From an uncultured Eubacteriales bacterium (GTDB lineage: Bacteria; Bacillota; Clostridia; Christensenellales; Aristaeellaceae): a stretch of DNA of 48,367 nt. Both the position numbers and the translations under genes were made by a program. The stretch lies in the NCBI GenBank assembly GCA_902790015.1, contig CADAQF010000015.1, positions 1-48,367 on the forward strand. Reading direction: 5' to 3'. This document shows, piece after piece, positions 40,958 through 48,367 of this stretch. The notes under the pieces were generated by a model. It was not told where the DNA came from. It saw only the letters and a program-made list of their open reading frames with translations, and searched no databases. Each line of letters begins with the position of its first letter. Within the stretch, counting starts at the first letter, position 1.

Positions 40958-41944
40958 TCAGCCGAGGATCGCGTCGATCCGCTGCAGCTCTTCGTCCGTG
41001 AGCGGCGGCGCGTCCAGCGCGGCCAGGTTGTCCAGGATCTGTTCGGGCCGGCTGGCGCCGATCAGGGCGGAGGTGATGGTTTCGTCCCGCAGCGCCCACT
41101 CAAGCGCCAGGTGATGGAGCTTCTGTCCCCTTTCGTCGGCTATAGCCTTCAGGGCGCGAAGCCTGTAAAGCGTATCTTCCGTCAGGCTGTCGGGCTTAAG
41201 GAAGCGGCCGTCCGTCTTCATCCGGGAATCCTCCGGGATGCCGTTCAAGTATTTGCCGGTCAGCAGGCCTCCTGCCAGCGGCTGAAATACGATGCAGCCG
41301 ACCCTTTCTTCCCTGAGCACGTCCGTAAGTCCCTTCTCGATCCAGCGGTCCAGCATGGAATAGCGGGGCTGGTGGATGAGGCACGGCGTACCCAGACGTT
41401 TCAGCTCCCTGACGGCTGCTTCGGTCTGTTCCGCATTATAATTCGAAATACCGACATACAGCGCCTTGCCGCTGCGGACGATCTGGTCCAGCGCGCCCAT
41501 GGTCTCTTCGATGGGGGTGTTGGGGTCGGGCCGATGGTGGTAAAAAAGGTCCACATAGTCCACATGCATGCGTCTGAGGCTCTGATCCAGGCTGGAGATC
41601 AGATACTTGCGGCTGCCCCAGTTGCCGTAGGGGCCGTCCCACATGTCGTACCCCGCCTTGGTGGATATAAACAGTTCGTCACGGTGGGGCCGCCAGTCCA
41701 CGTCCATATGGCGTCCGAAATTGGCTTCCGCCGCGCCGTAGGGCGGGCCGTAGTTGTTGGCCAGGTCGAAATGGGTGATGCCGTTGTCAAAGGCGGTGCG
41801 CAAAAGCGACTGCTGTACGGAAAACGGCGTGATGTCCCCGAAGTTGTGCCAAAGCCCCAGGGATAATGCCGGCAGCATGACCCCGCTGTTCCCGCAGCGG
41901 CGGTACCGCATGGTCTTATATCTCGTTTCGCTGGGCGTATACAT
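40958..41944 (-). CDS. Aldo/keto reductase (YghZ/glyceraldehyde 3-phosphate reductase-like)
   Basis: A 328-residue NADPH-dependent reductase of the YghZ-like branch. Catalytic residues are Asp in ITHFDLANNYG, Tyr in that loop, Lys in LFISTKAGYDMW and His in DYVDLFYHHR; cofactor motif ALIGASRPEQILDNL. The start at 41944 has a GGAAGGAG site. Possible substrates are methylglyoxal, L-glyceraldehyde-3-phosphate or other aldehydes; L-rhamnose breakdown gives lactaldehyde, which such enzymes can reduce, but this is inference. A terminator-like hairpin sits only 20 bases upstream of its ATG. Confidence 0.88.
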   Translation of the reverse strand: MYTPSETRYKTMRYRRCGNSGVMLPALSLGLWHNFGDITPFSVQQSLLRTAFDNGITHFDLANNYGPPYGAAEANFGRHMDVDWRPHRDELFISTKAGYDMWDGPYGNWGSRKYLISSLDQSLRRMHVDYVDLFYHHRPDPNTPIEETMGALDQIVRSGKALYVGISNYNAEQTEAAVRELKRLGTPCLIHQPRYSMLDRWIEKGLTDVLREERVGCIVFQPLAGGLLTGKYLNGIPEDSRMKTDGRFLKPDSLTEDTLYRLRALKAIADERGQKLHHLALEWALRDETITSALIGASRPEQILDNLAALDAPPLTDEELQRIDAILG

Positions 41945-41964
41945 GGCTTCATTGCTCCTTCCGC

Positions 41965-41998
41965 AAAAGAAGCGGGGCTTTATGGCTCCGCTTCTTTT
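41965..41998 (-). terminator. Terminator between the sugar-binding protein and aldo-keto reductase genes
   Basis: AAAAGAAGCGG (41965-41975) pairs perfectly with CCGCTTCTTTT (41988-41998); on the minus strand TTTTGCGG ends the structure. The hairpin lies just 20 bases before the reductase start, so the reductase may need read-through or its own promoter within it. Confidence 0.7.
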
Positions 41999-42034
41999 GG
42001 CTGTATGCTGAACCCTCCCCCCTGCGGGGAAGGT

Positions 42035-42085
42035 GTCCCGGCGGACCCTGAAAGCGACGATGGATCCTTAGGCATCCGCCGGGAC
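42035..42085. repeat. 11-bp inverted repeat intergenic element
   Basis: GTCCCGGCGGA (42035-42045) is exactly reverse-complemented at 42075-42085 around a 29-base loop. It is flanked by CCTCCCCCCTGCGGGGAAGG (42013-42033), itself partly palindromic. It looks like a REP/MITE-type intergenic element of gut Firmicutes, from general appearance only. Confidence 0.5.
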
Positions 42086-42132
42086 GTTTGAGGCGGGATC
42101 TTTTACAGCAGCCTCATCATGGTTCCTTATTT

Positions 42133-43755
42133 TCAGGGAAGCGCGGGCAGCTTGGTGGTGTTGCCGGCTTCATAGGCTTCCAGCCGCTCGTCGATGATTT
42201 CCTGATAGCCGGCGTCCAGAAACTCCTGGCAGTACTTGGCGTACAGGGCGTCAAACTCGGCGGGGTCGCACTTGATCAGCTTGGCGTAGTATTCCTGCCA
42301 CAGGCTCAGCAGCGTGGCGCTGTATTCGCTCTCGCTCTCGATGGCCACGGCGAACACGGGGTCGGAATAGGCCTTGCCTTCATCGGCCAGCTTGCGCAGC
42401 TCGTAATAGTTGTCGATCAGCATCTGGGTGAAGTCCTGGGGCAGGCCGGCGGGGCTCATCTGGGCGATGGTCTGTTCGACCGTGCCGACCTTCTTGGAGG
42501 CGTGCACCAGGCAGGTCATGTCGATGTTATTGTTGTGGTTCAGCATATGCTCGCCGGTATAGTCCAGCATCACCGGCAGGCCGTTTTCGTCCAGCTTGTA
42601 GGTCTCGCCCTCGATGCCGTTTTCCAGGGTGAAGAGGTTCTCGGGCTGGATCATCCACTCCATCAGCATCCAGGCCGCCTTCAGCTGGTCGGGAGTGGCC
42701 AGGCTGGAGAAGCCGACGATCATGCCGAAGGGGTTGTCCGCGCGAATCGCGGCGGTATTGACGCCCTCTTCCAGGCCCGCGTAGGGGCTGGCGATGGCCA
42801 GCTCGGCGTCCGGATTGTTCTCATAGAACGCGGTCAGCCAGGCCATGTTGTTGGCGATGTAGCCGCCGTACTGATAGATCTTGCCGTTGATGAAGTCGGT
42901 CTGCAGGGCGTCGGTGCCCTGGCCGCCGCTGTTCTTGTCCAGATCAAACTCGCTGGAGTACCAGCCCATATGGTATTCGCTGTTGAGACGCTTGAGCATC
43001 CGCTCGGTGGGATACCAGGTAAAGCCCGGCGTGCCCAGGGAGGAATGCATGGCCCATTCAGCCTCGTCCACGGGGAAATCACGGTAGGCAAAGTTGACAA
43101 TGTAGGCGCTGGTGGGGATGCCCAGGCCCTGCGGATAATCGCACAGGCCCGCCGCGAGCATCTTGTTCATGGCATCCTTGTGCTCTTCATAGTTCTGGGG
43201 CACATGGTCGTAGCCCACCTTGCGCAGCCAGTCCATGCGGACGAAGTTGGCGAAGGTGAAGGTCGTGTCGTGATAGGGGCGCTCAGTCAGGACAAAGTAG
43301 GTCTTGCCGTTGATGTCGGTGTAGCCCAGCTGGTTGTGCTCCACCATCGCCTGATAGAAGGTGGGGGCCACGGCCTTGAACTCGTCCAGGTTGATCTCGG
43401 TCATCGCGCCGTCGTTGGCCCACTGCGCCACCTTGGGATAGTCATATTCCATCAGGATGGTGGGGGTCTCGTCGGCCGCGATCAGCAGGCTGTACTTGGT
43501 CATCACGTCGCCGCGGGGGATGGCCACGTACTGCACGTCGATATTGTACTTGTCGCCGAATTCCTTCTGGATCCACTGGGTCCAGTAGTTGTCGTCCACG
43601 GCGGGGTAGCCGGCCTTGGAGCGGTCGTACACGGGCACGGTGATCTTCACCCGCTCGGCAAAGGGCTCCCAGTCCGCGGGCACGTCGGCATGGACGGTGA
43701 CGGCCAGGCTCATCACCAGGCCCGCCGCCAGCAGCAGGGCAAGCAGTTTCTTCAT
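42133..43755 (-). CDS. Extracellular solute-binding protein of a second CUT1 transporter
   Basis: A 540-residue family 1 binding protein. Signal peptide MKKLLALLLAAGLVMSLAVT ends VHA, again without a lipobox cysteine, as in the other binding protein. The mature part starts DVPADWEPF and contains GYPAVDDNYWTQWIQKEFGD, QYVAIPRGDVMTKYSLLIAA and NPFGMIVGFSSLATPDQLKA. Third gene after the two permeases. The substrate is probably the galactosyl-rhamnose disaccharide or a short RG-I fragment handled by the GH112 enzyme. AAGGAGG site upstream. Confidence 0.93.
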   Translation of the reverse strand: MKKLLALLLAAGLVMSLAVTVHADVPADWEPFAERVKITVPVYDRSKAGYPAVDDNYWTQWIQKEFGDKYNIDVQYVAIPRGDVMTKYSLLIAADETPTILMEYDYPKVAQWANDGAMTEINLDEFKAVAPTFYQAMVEHNQLGYTDINGKTYFVLTERPYHDTTFTFANFVRMDWLRKVGYDHVPQNYEEHKDAMNKMLAAGLCDYPQGLGIPTSAYIVNFAYRDFPVDEAEWAMHSSLGTPGFTWYPTERMLKRLNSEYHMGWYSSEFDLDKNSGGQGTDALQTDFINGKIYQYGGYIANNMAWLTAFYENNPDAELAIASPYAGLEEGVNTAAIRADNPFGMIVGFSSLATPDQLKAAWMLMEWMIQPENLFTLENGIEGETYKLDENGLPVMLDYTGEHMLNHNNNIDMTCLVHASKKVGTVEQTIAQMSPAGLPQDFTQMLIDNYYELRKLADEGKAYSDPVFAVAIESESEYSATLLSLWQEYYAKLIKCDPAEFDALYAKYCQEFLDAGYQEIIDERLEAYEAGNTTKLPALP

Positions 43756-43811
43756 TGCGATTTCCTCCTTTATATTTTTAGGGCATTTCCGCCCAAAGGA
43801 ACAGGAGTGTG

Positions 43812-44720
43812 TTATCCCTTCACGGCGCCGATCATGGTGCCCTGCACGAAATATTTCTGCACGAAGGGATAAACCAGCATGATGGGGATGGTGGCGAACA
43901 TGACCACCGCAGCCTGGAGCACCTCGGGCGTGGACTCTGCGGCGGTCGCCTCGGAGAGGCTCACCGCGTCCTGCCCGGAATTCAAAACCATGTTGCTCAG
44001 AAGATACTGAAGCGGCTGAAGGGATTTAGTGGTGATGTAATACTTGGCGTCCGCGTAGGCGTTCCACCGGCCGACCGCGTAAAACAGCGCCAGCGTGGCC
44101 AGAATGGGCTTTGACAGCGGCAGTACGATGCGGAACAGGATCTGGAAATGATCCGCTCCGTCCAGATTGGCCGCCTCATACAGGCTGTCCGGTATGGTGG
44201 AGCGTATGAAGGAGCGCATGATCAGCATATTGTAGGGAGAAAAGCAGAGCGGCAGCACCAGCACCCACATGGTATTGAGCAGCTTCAGGTCCTTATACAG
44301 CAGGTATTCGGGGATCAGACCGGCGCTGAAATACATGGTGAACATAATGATGAACGCGATCACCGTGCGGCCCTTAAGCTCCCTGCGGGCCAAAGGATAC
44401 GCCGCCAGGATGGTGATGATCATCCCGATGACCGTAAAAAGCAGCGTCATCCAGATGGTATAAATCATGGAATGAGTCAGCTGGCCGTCCCGGAAGATGG
44501 AGCCGTAGGCGTCAAAGTTGATGCCCTCCGGCCACAGGTACACGCGCTTTGAAAGCACGGCGGTGTTGGAGGAGATGCTCTTGGCGGCGATGTGTATGAA
44601 CGGGACGATACAGGTCAGCGACAGCAGCAGGATGATGAAAGCGATCACAAAATCACTGACGCGCACCCGATTGACGCCCTTGAACGGGGAAGTCTTTTTT
44701 TCGACCGTTGCGGCAGACAT
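43812..44720 (-). CDS. ABC transporter permease, YtcP-type (second system)
   Basis: A 302-residue permease with six helices (VIAFIILLLSLTCIVPFIHI, LLFTVIGMIITILAAYPLA, FIIMFTMYFSAGLIPEYLLY) and the EAA loop LYEAANLDGADHFQILFRIV. The start at 44720 is chosen rather than ATG 44726, which has its Shine-Dalgarno only 1 base away; 44720 has 7-base spacing. It follows the LplB-type gene closely and precedes the binding protein by 56 bases. Confidence 0.92.
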   Translation of the reverse strand: MSAATVEKKTSPFKGVNRVRVSDFVIAFIILLLSLTCIVPFIHIAAKSISSNTAVLSKRVYLWPEGINFDAYGSIFRDGQLTHSMIYTIWMTLLFTVIGMIITILAAYPLARRELKGRTVIAFIIMFTMYFSAGLIPEYLLYKDLKLLNTMWVLVLPLCFSPYNMLIMRSFIRSTIPDSLYEAANLDGADHFQILFRIVLPLSKPILATLALFYAVGRWNAYADAKYYITTKSLQPLQYLLSNMVLNSGQDAVSLSEATAAESTPEVLQAAVVMFATIPIMLVYPFVQKYFVQGTMIGAVKG

Positions 44721-44736
44721 GCTCATTCCTCCCCTC

Positions 44737-45678
44737 TTACAGCAGGCCGTCTTCGCCCAGCGCTTTGGAGACGCGGTCGGAGGACAGCACCAGGATCAGC
44801 CCCACCAGGGACTGGAACAGGCCCACGGCGGTAGCGCGGCTGAAGTTGCCTCCCGACAGGCCCTTTTCATAGATGTAGATGGCCAGCTGATACTGGAAGT
44901 CCTTGACCTGGACATTGCCAAAGGAGTCCAGCCGCTCAAAGTTGCTGCCCATGACGCGGCCCAGGTTCATGATCAGCAGCGTCACCATGGTGCCGCGGAT
45001 GCAGGGAATGGTCACGTTCCAGATCTTGCGCAGCCTTCCCGCGCCGTCGATGGTGGCGGCCTCATACAGGTCCATGCTGATGCCGGTGATGGCCGCCAGG
45101 TAGATGATGGAACCCCAGCCCATGTTCTGCCATACGCCGATCAGCAGGTAGGTGACGGCCCAGTGCCATTTTTCCGTCAGGAAAGGAATGCCCTGCTTGA
45201 TGGCCCCCGTGTTGCGCAGAAGGATGTTCACCAGGCCGGTCTCGGGCTTGAACAGGTTCAGCGCCACGCTGGCGATGATGACCCAGGAAAGGAAGTGCGG
45301 CAGGTAAAGGATAGTCTGGGACAGCTTTTTGTAGCGCTGAAAGCGCAGTTCGTTCAGCAGCAGCGCCAATATGATCGGCACCGGAAAGCCCACGATCAGA
45401 TCCAGGAAGTTGAAGGCCAGGGAGTTTTTGAGCGCGCGCAGGAAATCCTTGTCCTTGAAAACCTTCTGAAAGGTCTCAAACCCCACCCAGGGACTGCCGG
45501 CATAGCCCTTGGCGGGCTTGTAATTCATAAAGGCGATACGCAGACCGGGATAGGCGGCGTACTTAAAGATGATGACGAAGGCGACTGGCACCAGCAGCAT
45601 CAGGTATAGCTGCCAGTTGCTCTGAAAATAGGATTTCAGCGCTCCCCGGCGCCTGGGGCCGGCTGATCTGATCCGCAT
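44737..45678 (-). CDS. ABC transporter permease, LplB-type (second system)
   Basis: A 313-residue permease with a six-helix core (LYLMLLVPVAFVIIFKYAA, FLDLIVGFPVPIILALLLN, FLSWVIIASVAL) and the EAA loop YEAATIDGAGRLRKIWNVTI. The start at 45678 is chosen because a GAAAGGAG site lies upstream; earlier in-frame starts precede no site. First of the three transport genes, 183 bases after the GH112 stop. Confidence 0.92.
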   Translation of the reverse strand: MRIRSAGPRRRGALKSYFQSNWQLYLMLLVPVAFVIIFKYAAYPGLRIAFMNYKPAKGYAGSPWVGFETFQKVFKDKDFLRALKNSLAFNFLDLIVGFPVPIILALLLNELRFQRYKKLSQTILYLPHFLSWVIIASVALNLFKPETGLVNILLRNTGAIKQGIPFLTEKWHWAVTYLLIGVWQNMGWGSIIYLAAITGISMDLYEAATIDGAGRLRKIWNVTIPCIRGTMVTLLIMNLGRVMGSNFERLDSFGNVQVKDFQYQLAIYIYEKGLSGGNFSRATAVGLFQSLVGLILVLSSDRVSKALGEDGLL

Positions 45679-45766
45679 GGTCGGGTCCGCTCCTTTCTTC
45701 CGGGCTGTTCGTGTGCAGGGCAAGAGCATGTTTATAACAGATAGTTTTCAACCATATTGTACTTTT

Positions 45767-45795
45767 ATTATACTCCTTCCCGTGGGGCCATTCTA
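45767..45795 (-). promoter_or_regulatory. Possible internal promoter for the transporter genes
   Basis: On the minus strand TAGAAT (45790-45795), 17 bases, perfect TATAAT (45767-45772), in the 183-base gap after the GH112 gene. It could give the transporter genes separate expression. Confidence 0.45.
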
Positions 45796-45861
45796 TTTGA
45801 TTTTGCCCGAAAACCATGCAGAATCGACCATAAACTCTTCTTCCGGGATGCTTATGGGAAC

Positions 45862-48015
45862 TTATTGTACCGTTTTAAAGAGGGTCCGGTGCGCTTCCAG
45901 ATGGACGTTCACCTTCCCGCAGGGAAGCGACACAAAGGTATCCACGGGCTCTTCGGAGGCGTTCATGACCACCAGGGTTTTCTGCCCCGGGAACCAGGCG
46001 CACTCCGCCGCCGGATCTTCGGCAAGGCCCGCCCGGCCTGCGTCGGCGCCGGTCAGGTACAAAAGCATTTCCAGCAGCATCCGTGCCGCGCGGGGACTGT
46101 AGGAAAAGCCGCCCATGTAGAGCGCTTTGCCCTTTCCGAACGTCCGCTCGGTCAGCGCGGGCACGCCGCCCGGCGCCCTGAGCACCCTGGTGTCGGGCGA
46201 GATCAGACGGATGCCGGGGGTAACAGCCAGCGCCTCGTCCGCGACCAGGAACGGCGCAGCCTTTTCCGTTTCAAACGTCCAGGCTCCGTGGCAGGCGTAG
46301 GCCCCGTCGTCCTGATCGACACCCAGCACATGAGCCAGGGCAAAGCGGGTGTCTCCCCCGTTCACCGCCCCGGGCTCGCCTGCGCCGATAAAGCAGCCGC
46401 CCTCATATACGAACCGGGTCAGCTCCGTCACCAGCCCCGCGTCCTTCCAGGCGTCGCCTCCGCTCCAGGCGTCCCCCGCTTTTCCGGCGTTGATCACCAC
46501 GTCGGTATCCTTAAGCGCCCCGGCCTTCACGTCCTCAAAGCTTAAGAACTTCACCTTCACCGGCAGGCCCGAAAGCGCTTCGTTGATATGGATCAGCACA
46601 TTTCCGTCGGTCTCATGGAAGTGCCCGGAAAGCGTCCAGGAGCGCAGGTTTCCCCAGGTGTGCAGCACGGCCACGGTGACCGGCAGCTCCGCCGGGGCTT
46701 CATGGGCGTGAAGCTCCTTCAGGCGGCGGAAGACGGCGGCCATTTCCGCTATGGCGTCGTTGAACGGCTCCTGCCCGATGGTCAGGTGCAGATAGCCGCC
46801 CAGGCCGATCCTGTCCACGCACTGGCGCGCCAGCGCCCTGCGCACATGCAGCCAGTAGGCCACGGCGTCCTTTTCAGGGTGGCCGCCTTCAGAAAAGGTA
46901 GGCAGCCCGCCCAGGCCGACCGGGAACAGGTAGGGATGCAGGCGGATCTCGTGTGTCGGCACCCTGACCCCGGCACACAACCGGCATTCGAACCCGGAAA
47001 ACACGCATTTGATCAGCCCGTCAAAGCCTACATTGGCAAAGTATTTTCCCCACGGTTCCATGCCCACCCAGCTGTCGTCATAGAACACATACGCCTGCTT
47101 GCCGTATTCGTGGATGATATCCACCAGTTCCTTCGCTTTTTGCGCGACGAAGCGCTGGATAAAGTCCATGTAGTCCCGTTTGGGCGCGGTGGGCGGACGG
47201 TGGGTGGCCTGCAGCTTTCCTTTGTTGATGAAATCCTCCGCCGTGAGGGCATAGCCGTATTCCCGCTCAAAGGCCCTGAGGGCCGCGGGGCTCACGGTGA
47301 AATCGTAGCTGGCCCAGTCCGTGAAGCGGGTGCGGCGGCGCGGGTCGCTGCCGAAGATCCAGACGAAATTATAAAAAAGCGAGGTCAGGCGCACCACGTT
47401 AGTATCCGGGTTTTCGGCGCACCAGTCCCGCAGCCATTTTTTCAGATATTCCCAGGCCTCCGGGTGGCGGGGATCCAGCTGGCGCAGGTGCTCGCTTTCC
47501 CAGTGGTTGGTGGTGTGGTTGTACATGTTGATTTCCTCCCAGACGCGCCACGCCAGGAAGGAAACGGTATACCGGTGATAGGGTATACACGAGGGGATGG
47601 TGACCTGCCCGTTTGCGTAACGCCACTCGTCCGCATGAAGGAGCCTGCCCTCCGTCCTGTCCCAGACCTGCCAGAAAGGCAGGGCGTCCGGGCTGTCGTT
47701 CAACTGGAACTGCTCGGAAAAATACCCCGCCAGGGGCGCGATCGAAAGCGTTTTTCCCAAAGCGGTCTGCGGGTCGGAGGAAAGGAAGGTCTGCTGCTGG
47801 GCGTCGGGATGCGCTTCAGCAAAGGCGTTATGCTGGCGGATGATGCAGATGGTGGAATAGATCTGATAGCCTGCGCTGACGATTTCGGGGGACAGCTTCG
47901 TTCCGTCGGAATCCCTGATCACGTCGGCGCCCCATTTTTGAGCCATTTTGAGCGTCAGCTCTTCGTATCCGGCCTCCCCGGGAAGGGTAAAGCCTCCGCT
48001 ATTGTATTGATCCAT
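45862..48015 (-). CDS. GH112 phosphorylase, probably D-galactosyl-beta-1,4-L-rhamnose phosphorylase
   Basis: A 717-residue member of GH112, whose enzymes split beta-galactosides with phosphate to give galactose 1-phosphate. Family features are GFTLPGEAGYEELTLKMAQKWGADVIRDSD at the N-terminus (named here by its first residues GFTLPGEAG), YNFVWIFGSDPRRRTRFTDW, the presumed general-acid loop AYVFYDDSWVGMEPWG (Asp313/314) and GFDGLIKC. Two activities are known: galacto-N-biose/lacto-N-biose and galactosyl-rhamnose. The RG-I and rhamnose setting favours the second. The start at 48015 is set by an AGGAGAG site; earlier in-frame starts would cross an untranslated region. Cytoplasmic. Confidence 0.85.
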   Translation of the reverse strand: MDQYNSGGFTLPGEAGYEELTLKMAQKWGADVIRDSDGTKLSPEIVSAGYQIYSTICIIRQHNAFAEAHPDAQQQTFLSSDPQTALGKTLSIAPLAGYFSEQFQLNDSPDALPFWQVWDRTEGRLLHADEWRYANGQVTIPSCIPYHRYTVSFLAWRVWEEINMYNHTTNHWESEHLRQLDPRHPEAWEYLKKWLRDWCAENPDTNVVRLTSLFYNFVWIFGSDPRRRTRFTDWASYDFTVSPAALRAFEREYGYALTAEDFINKGKLQATHRPPTAPKRDYMDFIQRFVAQKAKELVDIIHEYGKQAYVFYDDSWVGMEPWGKYFANVGFDGLIKCVFSGFECRLCAGVRVPTHEIRLHPYLFPVGLGGLPTFSEGGHPEKDAVAYWLHVRRALARQCVDRIGLGGYLHLTIGQEPFNDAIAEMAAVFRRLKELHAHEAPAELPVTVAVLHTWGNLRSWTLSGHFHETDGNVLIHINEALSGLPVKVKFLSFEDVKAGALKDTDVVINAGKAGDAWSGGDAWKDAGLVTELTRFVYEGGCFIGAGEPGAVNGGDTRFALAHVLGVDQDDGAYACHGAWTFETEKAAPFLVADEALAVTPGIRLISPDTRVLRAPGGVPALTERTFGKGKALYMGGFSYSPRAARMLLEMLLYLTGADAGRAGLAEDPAAECAWFPGQKTLVVMNASEEPVDTFVSLPCGKVNVHLEAHRTLFKTVQ

Positions 48016-48063
48016 GGTTGTCTCTCCTGTCGCATCATGATATGGCTTTCGGCTTCTGTCTGT

Positions 48064-48149
48064 ATTGTACAGGGTTTGCGCCGCCAATTCCGCGCAGTTT
48101 TTGACGTATACTTTGCAGAAACGACCATTTTTCATCCGAATTGTACAGG
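48064..48149. repeat. Two copies of ATTGTACAGG upstream of the GH112 gene
   Basis: ATTGTACAGG occurs at 48064-48073 and 48140-48149, 76 bases apart (about seven helical turns). The minus-strand reading CCTGTACAAT contains a -10-like TACAAT. They may be regulator sites or coincidental. Confidence 0.35.
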
Positions 48150-48170
48150 CGGAAGGACAAAGGACGGGGC

Positions 48171-48367
48171 TGATACGATCCCAAAGGCACCCTGACCCTG
48201 CCGGAATACATCTATGCCACCTACAACGAACTGATGAAGAACGGCTGGCGGATGAAGGAAATCGACGAAATGGACATGCTGGGCTTTCTGCGCCTGCGGG
48301 CTTGGGACGCCACACGGGAGCAGGAAAAGAAAAAGCCCCGGCAGCGCTTCATTGACGAAGTGTGGCC
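48171..48367 (+). pseudogene. 5'-truncated fragment of a phage-type gene, running off the window
   Basis: From a stop codon at about 48170 a plus-strand frame stays open to the window end. It reads LTLPEYIYATYNELMKNGWR, then DEMDMLGFLRLRAWDATREQ, then KPRQRFIDEVW, with good codon use but no start near the beginning. The composition and pattern suggest the tail of a small phage tail-region or prophage protein, from general appearance only. It may be the end of a gene whose start was lost by an insertion, or a frameshift product. Confidence 0.35.

Noticed and set aside
42088..43872. 594-codon plus-strand frame opposite the second binding protein
   Set aside because: Antisense shadow with Gly/His-rich composition and no start signal.
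45862..48315. 817-codon version of the GH112 gene starting near 48315
   Set aside because: The extra 100 residues cross a region without RBS or family similarity; GH112 proteins start near GFTLPGEAG and an AGGAGAG site supports 48015.

Overview
The window looks like a chromosomal segment of a fairly GC-rich Clostridia-type Firmicute, probably an anaerobic gut or rumen plant-fibre degrader. The evidence is strong AGGAGG ribosome binding sites, a CUT1 (LplB/YtcP-type) sugar ABC transporter in two loci, duplicated FeoA with FeoB, class-typical LacI and AraC regulators, and an NHLM-type peptide exporter. An assignment such as Christensenellales/Aristaeellaceae is only a guess. No rRNA, tRNA or CRISPR array was seen.

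Layout. (1) 1-415: a membrane-anchored alpha/beta hydrolase cut by the window edge. (2) 721-1133: a decayed IS30-type transposase whose tail overlaps the promoter of a ferrous-iron uptake operon, feoA-feoA-feoB-Cys-rich membrane protein (1221-4372). (3) 4877-7087: a cytoplasmic GH3 beta-glycosidase. (4) 7088-10970: an accessory patch of lower GC with repeats, a broken gene and three proteins of unknown function (leucine-rich-repeat-like, secreted, beta-propeller-like). (5) 11288-13067: rpsT, HU and a ROK fructokinase. (6) 13191-15725: a secreted M4-type metalloprotease with an extra C-terminal region. (7) 15897-23350: a peptide secretion operon. It holds a small leader-like protein, an ECF sigma factor, a membrane DUF218 protein, an NHLM-type membrane fusion protein, a C39 peptidase/ABC exporter and a second ABC exporter. 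It contains no recognisable peptide-modifying enzyme. (8) proA and two small membrane proteins (23420-25646).

(9) 25683-37652 (minus strand) is a compact ten-gene operon for rhamnogalacturonan I/pectin oligosaccharides: GH105, two permeases, a solute-binding protein, a polysaccharide deacetylase-like protein, an oligogalacturonate-lyase-like beta-propeller, two SGNH acetylesterases, a GH2 enzyme and a TIM-barrel isomerase. It is divergent from a LacI-family regulator (37845-38882). Two near-identical LacI-type operators each sit directly downstream of one of the two facing promoters. L-rhamnose mutarotase and an AraC regulator follow. (10) 40463-40768 encodes a 101-residue Gly-rich peptide with a double-glycine leader. 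Its leader resembles the small protein at the head of the exporter operon 24 kb away, so it is a candidate substrate of that exporter. (11) 40958-48015 (minus) holds an aldo-keto reductase and a second sugar locus: a GH112 phosphorylase, two permeases and a binding protein. The setting suggests beta-1,4-galactosyl-L-rhamnose as substrate. (12) The right edge holds a 5'-truncated fragment of a probable phage-type protein.

The coherent picture is a cell that imports acetylated RG-I fragments and breaks them down inside the cell by lyase, unsaturated glycuronidase, esterase and phosphorylase steps. It also carries an export system whose natural cargo is unclear and is the most interesting open question here.
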